From assembly GCF_049676595.1 (NCBI RefSeq), contig NZ_CP187259.1, forward strand, positions 124,001-188,000: 64,000 nt of DNA, read 5' to 3'. Positions within the stretch are counted from its first letter, which is position 1. Each line of letters begins with the position of its first letter. The stretch is from Methanocella_A sp049676595. GTDB lineage: Archaea > Halobacteriota > Methanocellia > Methanocellales > Methanocellaceae. A program made the position numbers and the translations under genes. Below the pieces are notes generated by a model that saw nothing but the letters and a program-made list of their open reading frames with translations, made no database searches and had not been told where the DNA came from. Below, piece after piece: positions 50,892-58,832 of the stretch.

Positions 50892-51538
50892 TTTTCCTGC
50901 TCCTTGCGGCTGCTAATCATGGCGTGCCTCATGAAGTCAAGGGAGTGCTCTACGTACTCTTCAAAGCCGATGCCCTGGCTCTGCAGTGCCGCCCGAAAGC
51001 CGGGCTGGAGGCTGATCACGCTCTGCGACGCGGTAGACAGGAAGACGGCCACCTCCAGAGGGTTGAGATCGCTCCTGATAGTGCCGTCCTTCATGCCGAT
51101 GATGATCGAGTCGACCATGGTCATCATGATCTCCTGGTTCAGGGCCATGATCTCCCGGGCGTCCTCACAGCAGGTGGCGTCAAACCGGTCGGAGCCGGAG
51201 TAGTGGAACAGCCGGCAGTAGTCGGGGTACTGGCGGTAAAAGTTGAAGAATGCCCGTCCGGTCGCCTCGATCTTCCTGATGCCGGTCGTTTCTCTGGCGA
51301 CGCCTTCCCTGAACATGTCCCGCATGATACGGATGCTCCGGAGGACGATGGCGAAGAAGATGGACTCCTTGTCTTTAAAATATAAGTAAAGTGTGGCCCT
51401 GTTGACGCCCACCTCCTGCGCTATGTCTCCCATGGAAACATTGTCAAAGCCCTTTGAGAAGAACAGCTTTTCTGCCGCCTCGAGGATGACCCTCCTTCTC
51501 TCTTCCTTTTCCTTTTCCCTGATGTCCGTGAACGACAT
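50888..51538 (-). CDS. TetR family transcription regulator
   Basis: 216 residues from ATG 51538 (GGTGATC upstream; a GTG at 51547 is within that site). The HTH is near 14-58: RRRVILEAAEKLFFSKGFDNVSMGDIAQEVGV then NRATLYLYFKDKESIF (read in parts). The C-terminal ligand domain is helical with EYVEHSLDFMRHAM. Its 3' end overlaps the flavodoxin gene by ATGA, so it heads an operon of regulator, oxidoreductase, ATPase, small protein and permease. The dyads just upstream are its likely operators, giving self-control. Confidence 0.92.
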   Translation of the reverse strand: MSFTDIREKEKEERRRVILEAAEKLFFSKGFDNVSMGDIAQEVGVNRATLYLYFKDKESIFFAIVLRSIRIMRDMFREGVARETTGIRKIEATGRAFFNFYRQYPDYCRLFHYSGSDRFDATCCEDAREIMALNQEIMMTMVDSIIIGMKDGTIRSDLNPLEVAVFLSTASQSVISLQPGFRAALQSQGIGFEEYVEHSLDFMRHAMISSRKEQEK

Positions 51539-51552
51539 AACGATCACCGTTC

Positions 51553-51623
51553 TTACACTGTGTGAGCAATATATACAGTGTGTTACTCTAATAACACACT
51601 GTTATCACGCTAACACAGTGTTA
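51553..51623. promoter_or_regulatory. TetR operator region
   Basis: CAGTGTGTTA-N6-TAACACACTG (51576-51601) is a perfect 10-bp dyad. TAACACAGTGTTA (51611-51623) is a perfect 13-bp palindrome of the same half-site, and TTACACTGTGTGA (51554-51566) is a weaker third. All lie 15-85 bp upstream of the TetR start. Confidence 0.75.
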
Positions 51624-51691
51624 TTTTGCTATTTAAGCCTTTGCGATAATTAAGCCATGATATGATATCTGACCGGTTGCTACACGGCCGG

Positions 51692-52279
51692 TCACGTCAC
51701 GTAGATGCCCTCGAAGGTAGGCCAGCCCTCCGGCGATTTACCGGTACCGGAGCTGATCTCGGCCAGCCCGGCGGCGGCCGTGATCGCCCGGATCTCGGCG
51801 GCTGGCATGCCGTGCTTTTCGCCAGTCGGCTCCCGGATGTAGACTTTCCCGCCCTTCTTCAGCTTGCGGGCGAGGAGGCTTACCTTCTCCGCCCGCTCAC
51901 CCTGCGGCAGATCGTGGAGCACGAAGTGAAAAAAGACGCCGTCCCGGGACCCGGGCTCTATGGGCAGCCCGGCCAGGTCTCCCCAGAGGAAGTCCACGTT
52001 CGAACACCTGCCGACAGCGCGCCGGGCGAACCGCATCCAGACCTTCGAGATGTCCACGCAGGTCAGGTACCCGTCCGGCAGCGCCCGGACCAGGTACCTG
52101 GACGCGGCTCCCGAGCCAGAGCCGTACTCCAGGATCTTTTCGGTCCCCCGGAGGCCCAGGCTCTCCACGTATTTTCTATAGTAGCCCCCGATGAGGCGGG
52201 ACGTGGCCGCCATCAGGTAAGCCTCTAAGAGTGACGGCTCTTTGAAGCTACCGGCATCCATGAAGCCGCTACCACTCAT
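51692..52279 (-). CDS. Class I SAM-dependent methyltransferase
   Basis: 195 residues (start may be ATG at MDAGSFK, 52261). Motif I KILEYGSGSGAASRYL near 48-63, acid of strand 2 CVDIS, then VDFLWGDLAGLPIEPGSRDG with motif IV FFHFVLHDLPQ. Substrate unknown. Its start overlaps the end of the small membrane protein gene by 11 bp. With PadR and the small protein it forms one operon, so methylation of a lipid or toxic compound would fit, but this is inference. Confidence 0.8.
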   Translation of the reverse strand: MSGSGFMDAGSFKEPSLLEAYLMAATSRLIGGYYRKYVESLGLRGTEKILEYGSGSGAASRYLVRALPDGYLTCVDISKVWMRFARRAVGRCSNVDFLWGDLAGLPIEPGSRDGVFFHFVLHDLPQGERAEKVSLLARKLKKGGKVYIREPTGEKHGMPAAEIRAITAAAGLAEISSGTGKSPEGWPTFEGIYVT

Positions 52280-52532
52280 TCTTCTTCCACCAGTGCCCCT
52301 TGTAGTGGTGGGTAGTGATGTGCAGTACCTCGTGCAGCAGGCCGGTGACGATGCCGCCGATCAGCCCGATGGCCGCCAGCAAGGCTGCCGTCCTTATAGA
52401 GTTCAGCCCGAACAGGGCGTGCAGCCCGTCCAGCAGCGCGTAGTTGAGCCTGGGGAAGAACTCGATGACCAGCCCGAGCAGGTAGCCGAGCACTAAGCCT
52501 GTGAAAGTGTTGAATAGTAACCTGAGTACCAT
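52269..52532 (-). CDS. Small two-helix membrane protein (paralogue of the 58241 gene)
   Basis: 87 residues. Two hydrophobic helices (about 5-25 and 43-68) around the loop PRLNYALLDGLHALFGLNSIR, and a His-rich tail (HEVLHITTHHYKGHWWKK) that could bind metal. The protein aligns along its length with the 83-residue product at 58241-58492, sharing G-Y-x-x-G-x-x-x-E-x-F-P and TAALLAAIGL/PALLAAIGF. No known family. Sits between the PadR regulator and a methyltransferase. Confidence 0.72.
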   Translation of the reverse strand: MVLRLLFNTFTGLVLGYLLGLVIEFFPRLNYALLDGLHALFGLNSIRTAALLAAIGLIGGIVTGLLHEVLHITTHHYKGHWWKKNEW

Positions 52533-52545
52533 GTTATCGCTCCTT

Positions 52546-53013
52546 TTACTTGTGCAGTGATTCTTTGAGTCTCTGAAGCCGCTCCGACAGTTTCCCGATC
52601 CTGGTTTCGGACTGGGCCAGCTTTTCCTTCGGGATGTCCTCCAGGTAAGAGATGTAGCTGTCCAGCTCGCTCAACGTTCCTTCGACCGTGTACGGCCCCT
52701 GCTGGTAGTGGTGACCGTGATCGTGCACGTGCATGCCGATCTCTTCCATGCCCAGCGAGGTCAGCTCGTACCGCTGATCCTCCCGCTTCCGGATCATCGC
52801 CTCTTCCGTGAGCTGGCTCAGCAGCGGGTAAATAGAGCCCGGGGAGGGCCTCCACGCGCCCATGCTCATCCGCTCCACTGTCTCCATGATCTCGGCGCCG
52901 TTACGGGGTGCTTCGCTCAGCGAGTACAGCACTACGTAGCGCATGCCGCCGTGCCTGCGGAACTTGCTCATGTTTTTGAACATGTTTTTGCTCCAGTCTT
53001 TGTCCCACCACAT
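52546..53013 (-). CDS. PadR family transcription regulator
   Basis: 155 residues. The winged helix is in MRYVVLYSLSEAPRNGAEIM, WRPSPGSIYPLLSQLTEEAMI and REDQRYELTSLG (about 24-90). The His cluster HVHDHGHHYQ near 95-104 is unusual and might bind metal. A C-terminal coiled coil (about 125-153) serves dimerisation. First gene of a three-gene operon. An operator-like dyad overlaps its start codon. Confidence 0.9.
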   Translation of the reverse strand: MWWDKDWSKNMFKNMSKFRRHGGMRYVVLYSLSEAPRNGAEIMETVERMSMGAWRPSPGSIYPLLSQLTEEAMIRKREDQRYELTSLGMEEIGMHVHDHGHHYQQGPYTVEGTLSELDSYISYLEDIPKEKLAQSETRIGKLSERLQRLKESLHK

Positions 53014-53130
53014 ATCGGGTCTCCGATACCGGGCTTTAAGTACGAAGGCTGTACGCCTACCAGATTATGGTGCGGCGCCACACCATATCGTGTTTCCGAT
53101 ATCGAACTTACGATATCGATTTTACGATAT
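53013..53130. promoter_or_regulatory. PadR operator array
   Basis: A dyad TATCG-N6-CGATA overlaps the PadR start (53013-53028). A run follows at 53085-53130: ATATCG, CGATATCG, CGATATCG, CGATAT separated by 6-bp spacers, giving three overlapping ATATCG-N6-CGATAT dyads at an exact 14-bp step. Likely bound by PadR. Confidence 0.75.
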
Positions 53131-53223
53131 ATAGCTTGTGGTGGTATGACTCGGAAAAGGAGAGCAGGCGAAAAAAGAAGAAGGCGGATGGAGGAGCCGA
53201 TTCAGGCTCTAAAGCCCGGTCCC

Positions 53224-54675
53224 TCACTTCCCCGTCGGCGCAAGCGCAGGGCTCTTAGGTTTGGCATTAGTCGACCGGTTCTCTTTACCCCTCGTCACCG
53301 AGAACAAGCCCCCGATGACGAGAATGATGAACGAGAGCCCGAAGGCCGCGTCGAGGCCGTTGAGGAACAGCGGCGATAGCCCTCCCTCCAGCCGGGAGGC
53401 GCCCATGAAGACGCTGAACGCCGTTTCCCGGGACACGAAGGCGGAGGCCACCGTGATCGAAAGCACGTAGCTGCCCAGCGTCCCGATGTTCGCCATCGTG
53501 CGCAGCAGCCCGGACGTGCTCCCGTGGCGATCGGCCGTCGCGCAGGCCATGACCGCGCTGTTGTTCGCCGGGTAGAACATGGCGCTGCCTACGCCGGCGA
53601 AAAGCGAGGCCAGCACGACTACATACAGCGGGGTCGTCACCTCCAGGGTCAGGTAGATCAGTACAGTGACGCACATCAGCGCTATCCCGGCCGTGGCGAT
53701 GACCCTGGCGCCGAACCGGTCAGCCAGGCCGCCCACGTATGGCCCCAAGACACCCAGCAGGTACCCGGGGACCGTGAGCAGCGCCGTATCTAAAGGGCTC
53801 AGCCCCCGCACGCCCTGCAGATAGAGCGTCAGAAGGAAGGCGACGGAGAGGTAGCCTGTCGACTCGAAGAACGAGGCAAGGATCGACGAGCGGAGCACTT
53901 TGTGCCGGAAGGTGTCCAGGTGGATGATGGGGCTTCTCGACCTGCTTTCCCACCACAGGAAAACGGGGATCAATATGGCGCCAGCCGCGATCAGGGTCAA
54001 GTTCAGCGTGGTCATTCCGACGCCCACGAAGTCTATGAGGCCGAAGGAGATCAGGCTCAGCGCCGCGGCCAGGAGGACCATTCCCGGCAGGTCCATCTCC
54101 TCCCTGACCACCGTACGGTCCTTGAGGTACCTCATTCCGAAGATGAGGCCGATGATGCCTATCGGCAGGTTGAGGTAGAAAATGTACCGCCAGTCCAGAA
54201 ACGTGGTCAGGACGCCGCCCAGCACGATGCCGATCACGGCGCCGGCCGTCCAGCTCATGCCGGTATACCCGTAAGCCCTGCCCCGCCTGTTCGGCTCGAA
54301 CGTATCGGCGATGATCGCCCCGGTGTTAGCCTCCAGCATCGATCCGCCGATCGCCTGGACCGCCCGGGAGAAGATCAGGAATAGCACGTTCGGGGCCAGC
54401 CCGCACAGGGCAGAGCCGATCGTGAAGACGGCCATGCCGAGGTTGAAGAGCCTGCTTCGCCCGAACAGGTCGCCCAGCCTGCCAAACTGTGTGGTCGCCA
54501 CGGACACGACGAGCAGGTACACGACGATGACCCAGATCGAAAGCGAAAGGTTCGTGTGGAGGCTGTCAGTTATAGCCGGCAGCGCCAGGACGACGATAGT
54601 CGCGTCGATGGAGGCCATCAGCATCCCCATAATCAAGAGCAGGAGTACCTTGTTTTCCTTTTGCAGGATAAACAC
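53224..54675 (-). CDS. MFS transporter, DHA2-type drug efflux
   Basis: 483 residues, apparently from GTG 54675, with 14 predicted helices. Motif A GRLGDLFGRSRLFNLGM near 64-80 and motif C-like WTAGAVIGIVLGGVLTTFLDWRYIF (in parts) near 142-165 mark a 14-helix drug/proton antiporter. D24 in SIDATIVVLALPAI is the usual membrane acid. 72 bp downstream of the tautomerase gene on the same strand, so both may be read from the promoter near 54950. Confidence 0.9.
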   Translation of the reverse strand: MFILQKENKVLLLLIMGMLMASIDATIVVLALPAITDSLHTNLSLSIWVIVVYLLVVSVATTQFGRLGDLFGRSRLFNLGMAVFTIGSALCGLAPNVLFLIFSRAVQAIGGSMLEANTGAIIADTFEPNRRGRAYGYTGMSWTAGAVIGIVLGGVLTTFLDWRYIFYLNLPIGIIGLIFGMRYLKDRTVVREEMDLPGMVLLAAALSLISFGLIDFVGVGMTTLNLTLIAAGAILIPVFLWWESRSRSPIIHLDTFRHKVLRSSILASFFESTGYLSVAFLLTLYLQGVRGLSPLDTALLTVPGYLLGVLGPYVGGLADRFGARVIATAGIALMCVTVLIYLTLEVTTPLYVVVLASLFAGVGSAMFYPANNSAVMACATADRHGSTSGLLRTMANIGTLGSYVLSITVASAFVSRETAFSVFMGASRLEGGLSPLFLNGLDAAFGLSFIILVIGGLFSVTRGKENRSTNAKPKSPALAPTGK

Positions 54676-54747
54676 CTTTTACACCCCTAAAAAATAGTCC
54701 GAGAAGAACCCGGGCACCACTACAGCGAGATACCCGGGGCTTTTCCC

Positions 54748-54936
54748 TTAGCGCCTCATCTTCGACACTTGCTGGCCGGCAACGCCCATGTTATCCCGGC
54801 TGAGCTCGTGTATGAGCACGACCATTGCCTCGGGTGGCATTCCGGTCACTTCGCAGACGTCCCTCGTGAAGGCGACGATGAGCTTCTCCTTCTGTTCGGT
54901 CGTCAGCGGTCCCATTTCCAGCGTAATTACAGGCAT
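54748..54936 (-). CDS. 4-oxalocrotonate tautomerase family protein
   Basis: 62 residues. The Pro right after Met (MPVITLEMGPL), the N-terminal catalytic base, and the helix LTTEQKEKLIVAFTRDVCEV, then GMPPEAMVVLIHELSRDNMGVAG, are as in 4-OT. Forms hexamers; substrate here unknown. Divergent from the HxlR gene and upstream of the MFS gene. Confidence 0.87.
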   Translation of the reverse strand: MPVITLEMGPLTTEQKEKLIVAFTRDVCEVTGMPPEAMVVLIHELSRDNMGVAGQQVSKMRR

Positions 54937-55047
54937 TAGTTCATTCCTCCAAGTTTATATTTCATGCTTCTTCAGGCAGCGCGTGATCGATCTTCCGTCG
55001 CCATAACTACTACACGCCGATAGTATTTAGCGAAAACAGAATACACT

Positions 55048-55079
55048 GTGATATATACTACCAACCTGTATAGTGGTAG
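55048..55079. promoter_or_regulatory. HxlR promoter and operator
   Basis: TATA-like GTGATATATACTACC (55048-55062) overlaps CTACCA-N10-TGGTAG (55058-55079), a perfect 6-bp dyad. Site position on the promoter fits repression of the HxlR gene, and possibly of the divergent tautomerase/MFS genes. Confidence 0.6.
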
Positions 55080-55097
55080 ATGACAGGGGAAATGCCC

Positions 55098-55439
55098 ATG
55101 CAAAAGAAGAGATATCACGGCCCGGTCGAGGCGACCGTAGACGTTCTCAGCGGCAGGTGGAAACCGCTGATCCTCTGGGCCCTGAGGGACGGGACGCTCA
55201 GGTTCGGGCAAATCGAGGAAGAGCTCTCCGCTTACAAACCGAACATCACCCAGCGGATGCTGACGAAGCAGTTACGCGAGCTGGAAAACGACGGGCTCGT
55301 AGCCAGGAAAGTGTACCCGGAGATACCGCCCAGGGTAGAGTACACGCTGACAGAACGGTATAAGTCGCTGATGCCGATCGTCGAACAGATGTACAACTGG
55401 GGAAAAGAGCACATGGCTGACCAGATCGAGCACGAGTGA
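55098..55439 (+). CDS. HxlR family transcription regulator
   Basis: 113 residues from ATG 55098 (AGGGGA upstream; an in-frame ATG at 55080 is earlier). Winged helix with VDVLSGRWKPLILWALRDGT, LRFGQIEEELSAYKPNITQRML (in parts) and VEYTLTERYKSLMPIVEQMYNWG. It has no cysteine, so it is not a thiol-switch HxlR regulator of the HypR type; a small-molecule signal is more likely. Divergent from the tautomerase/MFS pair. Confidence 0.9.
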   Translation: MQKKRYHGPVEATVDVLSGRWKPLILWALRDGTLRFGQIEEELSAYKPNITQRMLTKQLRELENDGLVARKVYPEIPPRVEYTLTERYKSLMPIVEQMYNWGKEHMADQIEHE

Positions 55440-55460
55440 AAATTTCCCGCTGGGCGGGGA

Positions 55461-56543
55461 TCAGCTTCTGTAATCCCCGCGCTCCTTGCTCTTCCGGATA
55501 GCCTCGCCCAGCTGGCCGATCTTTTTCCACTTCTTCCGCTCCTCGGCCATGAGCGCCGGGTTCTTCTTCCGCTCGATGGCGAGCTGCTCCTTCTGGAGTT
55601 TGCGGTAGCTTTCGAGCCGCACGGCGGACAGAGTACCGTCGCTCAGCGCCTTCTTGATGGCGCATCCCGGCTCAGTTTCATGCCTGCAGTCGGAGAACTT
55701 GCACTGTTTCCCGAGCGCTTCGATGTCGGCGAACTGGCTCAGCAGCCCGTCTCCGGCGTCCCACAGCTGGAGTTCTCTCATGCCGGGGTTGTCGACGATG
55801 ACACCGCCTCTCTCCAGCATGATTAGAGTACGCCCGGTGGTGACGTGCCTGCCCCGGCTGTCGTCTTCCCGGATCTCGCCCGTCTTCTGGAGCTCCCGCC
55901 CTTCCAGGGCGTTGATAAGAGTGGACTTGCCGACGCCTGACGAGCCCAGCAAGGCTACCGTCTTACCTTCGCTCAGGTAGAGCGCCAGCTGCTCCAGGCC
56001 CCGGTTTTCCAGGGAGCTGATGGCATATACAGCGACGTCGGGGGCGATCTCTTTAACCTCTGCGATTTTCTCATCCACGGCCTCGCAGATATCGGTCTTG
56101 CTCAGGACTACAACCGGCTCCGCGCCGCTGTCCCGGGCGATGGCCAGGTACCGTTCTAGCCGTCTGAGGTTGAAGTCCTTGTTGAGCGAGGTGACCAGGA
56201 AGACAGTGTCGATGTTGGTGACGAGCACCTGCTCGCCCGTGACCCGGCCCGCGTCCTTCCGGGAAAACTTGCTCTTCCGGGGCAGGACGGCGTGAATGGT
56301 TGCCAGCCCGGTGCTGTCACGGGATAGGGCTACCCAGTCCCCCGTCGCAGGCTGATCGCCGTTCTGGCGAAGAGTGCCCGCAGCCCTTGCCCGGACTTCT
56401 CCGTCTTTAGTGTAGACTTGATAACCGGTCTTATGTACCGTCGAGACCCGGCCGGGCTCGTATACACCGGCGTACTCTCGAAAATGCGTTCCGAAAAAGG
56501 CGTTCCAGCCTAGTTTTTTAAGCATTGGATCCACAATGGTCAT
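55461..56543 (-). CDS. rsgA: Ribosome small subunit-dependent GTPase RsgA
   Basis: 360 residues (start may be ATG 56525). Circularly permuted GTPase: G4-like VLSKTDICE precedes the P-loop LLGSSGVGKSTLINAL (about 196-211) and G3 DNPGMREL. The zinc knuckle CKFSDCRHETEPGCAI (C-x5-C-H-x6-C) is near 285-300. It helps 30S maturation in bacteria; in archaea it is uncommon, so transfer from a bacterium is likely. The last 50 residues are basic and helical (KKNPALMAEERKKWKK). No ribosome genes nearby. Confidence 0.9.
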   Translation of the reverse strand: MTIVDPMLKKLGWNAFFGTHFREYAGVYEPGRVSTVHKTGYQVYTKDGEVRARAAGTLRQNGDQPATGDWVALSRDSTGLATIHAVLPRKSKFSRKDAGRVTGEQVLVTNIDTVFLVTSLNKDFNLRRLERYLAIARDSGAEPVVVLSKTDICEAVDEKIAEVKEIAPDVAVYAISSLENRGLEQLALYLSEGKTVALLGSSGVGKSTLINALEGRELQKTGEIREDDSRGRHVTTGRTLIMLERGGVIVDNPGMRELQLWDAGDGLLSQFADIEALGKQCKFSDCRHETEPGCAIKKALSDGTLSAVRLESYRKLQKEQLAIERKKNPALMAEERKKWKKIGQLGEAIRKSKERGDYRS

Positions 56544-56668
56544 CTCCAGCCTGGACTATATTATTAAGGCTATATATGGATGACGATAGCCAGCCTATAA
56601 AAAGTCGGGGGCCTGCAGATAGCGGTATGCCATGTGCCGGCCTGCTAATGTGGCAACAATAGTGCCTG

Positions 56669-57169
56669 TTATTCGCCCTTGGTGCTGCAGCAGGACGTCT
56701 TTGCCTTGGCCTTCGGGTCGAACAGCCCGACGCTGATCTCGTCGACGTTGCCGCCCTTGCGGACGTAGTCGGTGAGCGTCTTCTTCGTCCGGATGTACAC
56801 GCCTTCGTACATTTCGAAGGGGAAGGGCAGCGTCTTCTCCGCGGCCGCGCGGACCTGCTCGATGACCGGCGTGTCCGTGATCTCGATCCAGAGCCTGCCG
56901 ACCTGGACGGTGAGCTCTACCTGCTCGCCCTTGATGTTCAGGTACTTCTTCTCGTTGGTGCCGAACCTGCCGTCCAGCAGGTCGTCCGGGTTCTCCCGGG
57001 GCAGCCTGGGGCCGTGCACGACCATCCGGGTGATGCCCTCGATCTTGTTCAGCTCGTCGATGAGCTTCTGGGCGGTCTCCACGTTGAGTACTCTGAGAGG
57101 GAAGACCTCGATCTGCATCAGCCCGTTCTCGTTCTTCTTACCGGATATTGGTGTATTGAATCGGGACAT
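56669..57169 (-). CDS. mcrD: McrD-like protein (methyl-coenzyme M reductase operon protein D)
   Basis: 166 residues. MQIEVFPLRVLNVETAQKLI near 18-37 and RMVVHGPRLPRENP near 48-61 are the McrD signatures, followed by LTVQVGRLWIEI and KTDYVRKG-like regions (TLTDYVRKGG). McrD is associated with MCR assembly and normally lies in the mcrBDCGA operon; no other mcr gene is in this window. The C-terminal tail has two adjacent Cys (SCCSTKGE). It stands alone between rsgA and a GNAT gene, so it is a stand-alone or second copy. Confidence 0.85.
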   Translation of the reverse strand: MSRFNTPISGKKNENGLMQIEVFPLRVLNVETAQKLIDELNKIEGITRMVVHGPRLPRENPDDLLDGRFGTNEKKYLNIKGEQVELTVQVGRLWIEITDTPVIEQVRAAAEKTLPFPFEMYEGVYIRTKKTLTDYVRKGGNVDEISVGLFDPKAKAKTSCCSTKGE

Positions 57170-57359
57170 TTTTTAACCTCCTGTTGTGAGCATAAACCTG
57201 GGGCCGTGCACCCTGTACGCACCGGCCTCCCGGAACATTTTAGATTAGCTGTCCGGGTACAAATATTAACCGGTTCGAGACCATTTACTTAACCATTACA
57301 GGAAAGCCGAAATCTTCATAGTCCAGGCTGTAGTACGTCATGCCATAGCTGGTAACGAT

Positions 57360-57800
57360 ATGCAGGTCAGGATTGCGACGCAGGACGACGAAGCGGAGAT
57401 CATCCGCCTCCTCAAAGAGTTCATGGAGTTCGAGAAGGTGGACCTGCTGTCGGACGAGGAGTTCAGAAGCGTCTTCACCACTGTCCTTGCCATGCCGGAG
57501 CGAATGCAGTTCCTGGTCGCCGAGACGGACCAGATCGTCGGCATGCTCACTGTCCTCTGGGGTTACAGCACCTGGAAAGGGAAGCCTGTGGCCACGCTGG
57601 AGGATGTGTACGTGAGGCCAGATATGAGGGGCTGTGGCATAGCGACTGCGCTGCTGGCGCACGCGTTCGGGCTGGCGAAAGAGAGGGGCTGCGCCCGGGT
57701 CGACCTGGTGACCGAGACAGAGAACTACCCGGCTCAGGCGCTGTATAAAAAGGCGGGGTTCGAGCTGGTGCCCCGGGTCCCGTTCACGAAGAAGCTGTAA
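57360..57800 (+). CDS. GNAT family N-acetyltransferase
   Basis: 146 residues. Acetyl-CoA site is the R-x-x-G-x-A type: DVYVRPDMRGCGIATALLAHA near 79-99, followed by CARVDLVTETENYPAQALYKKAGFELV near 113-139 (read in parts). Acetylates an unknown small molecule or protein N-terminus. No operon partners; ends before a 166-bp gap. Confidence 0.85.
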   Translation: MQVRIATQDDEAEIIRLLKEFMEFEKVDLLSDEEFRSVFTTVLAMPERMQFLVAETDQIVGMLTVLWGYSTWKGKPVATLEDVYVRPDMRGCGIATALLAHAFGLAKERGCARVDLVTETENYPAQALYKKAGFELVPRVPFTKKL

Positions 57801-57966
57801 AAAGACTGAGGCCCGGAGCAGCTATTGCCAGCATTATGGAGCTCGCCGCACAGGCAATCTAAGCCAGTTTTTATATCTGCGATATATAATTTGTCAGATT
57901 TGTACGTACTTACAGGTTGTACTATTTTATATATACGCTTGATAATTATACAGTTGGTGGTATACT

Positions 57967-58110
57967 ATGGAATGCTTAAAATGTATTTACATGGAGATTA
58001 ATGGTTCTCTTTATCCGTTCTGTAGCCCTGGCGTCTGCGCCGGATGCGTTTGCGACAACAGGGCCGTGGAAAAGGCGAGCGCCGCCAGGTGGAATCCCGT
58101 CGCTAATTAG
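57967..58110 (+). CDS. 47-residue Cys-rich small protein
   Basis: Starts ATG 57967 after GGTGG, ends TAG 58110. Cysteines at 3, 6, 19, 24, 27 and 29: an N-terminal CLKC, then FCSPGVCAGCVC. It looks like a one-domain zinc or iron-sulfur protein; the tail is basic and Ala-rich. Promoter-like TATTTTATATATACG (57922-57936) supports expression. No known family recognised. The rest of the 57801-58240 gap holds no gene. Confidence 0.6.
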   Translation: MECLKCIYMEINGSLYPFCSPGVCAGCVCDNRAVEKASAARWNPVAN

Positions 58111-58240
58111 AGATGCAAGGTTTCACCATCTATCGACCGATCGAGGTTCGCGCTGGCCGGACCGTGCCGGATAACTAACCTCCTATCCCGGTTCCCTGTG
58201 CCCGTGCGAAAACCTCTCGGCCGCCCTTCTCAGTAAGCCA

Positions 58241-58492
58241 TCACCGCAGTATCCTGTACCGATCTCTTCTATAACGATGTGCTGCCAGACCATTTAGCAG
58301 CCCGCCCAGAATGCCGAGGATGAAGCCGATGGCAGCCAGCAGCGCTGGAAGTCTCACCCCGCCTATTCCGGTCAGCGCACTGATGCCGCTGAGCAGCGCC
58401 GAGTTGAAGTCGGGGAACATCTCGACGATCCACCCTACGATATAGCCGAACACCGCGCCGATGACGGCGCCTACCAGTATCCTGAGAATCAT
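58241..58492 (-). CDS. Small two-helix membrane protein (paralogue of the 52269 gene)
   Basis: 83 residues. Two hydrophobic, glycine-rich helices (about 3-25 and 46-68) around EMFPDFNSALLSGISALTG, and a basic tail (HRYRRDRYRILR). It aligns with the 87-residue protein of the PadR cassette. Role unknown; Gly zippers (GAVIGAVFGYIVG) suggest helix packing or pore formation. Upstream, the 340-bp gap to the next divergent gene holds two strong dyads. Confidence 0.72.
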   Translation of the reverse strand: MILRILVGAVIGAVFGYIVGWIVEMFPDFNSALLSGISALTGIGGVRLPALLAAIGFILGILGGLLNGLAAHRYRRDRYRILR

Positions 58493-58658
58493 GTTGAAGC
58501 CTCACCGGAAACATGGGTGCACGAGATAATCTAGGATTCCCGCTCTTTCTACGGCCAGCAGGCGAGCCGTTGCGGAACATCAAGTGAAAGGCCACGTCGC
58601 ATGCAGTTCCATCGATTATCGTGTAACCGCTATAACTTTCACAATGCTACACATAGTC

Positions 58659-58755
58659 GTTAGACTAACAGATAAATATTTATAGTTAGTCTAACAACTG
58701 AGGTGTGTAAGACTCAAATACCGCCCGTCTGACAATCCGCCTAAAATTGTCAGAC
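58659..58755. promoter_or_regulatory. Two strong dyads in a divergent gap
   Basis: GTTAGACTAAC (58659-58669) and GTTAGTCTAAC (58685-58695) are each palindromes and also inverted copies of each other, around ATAAATATTTAT. GTCTGACAAT-N9-ATTGTCAGAC (58727-58755) is a perfect 10-bp dyad. They lie between the genes at 58492 (-) and 58833 (+). The regulator is unknown. Confidence 0.6.
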
Positions 58756-58832
58756 TGTTATTTTATATGATCAGTCTCACACAGACATTCCACTTACACT
58801 AAACGCGGCGAAGACACCACCGCTTGATTATC

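Noticed and set aside
57180..57300. Possible tRNA because of a GGTTCGAGACC segment near 57271
   Set aside because: No matching acceptor stem, anticodon arm or D-arm could be laid out around it.
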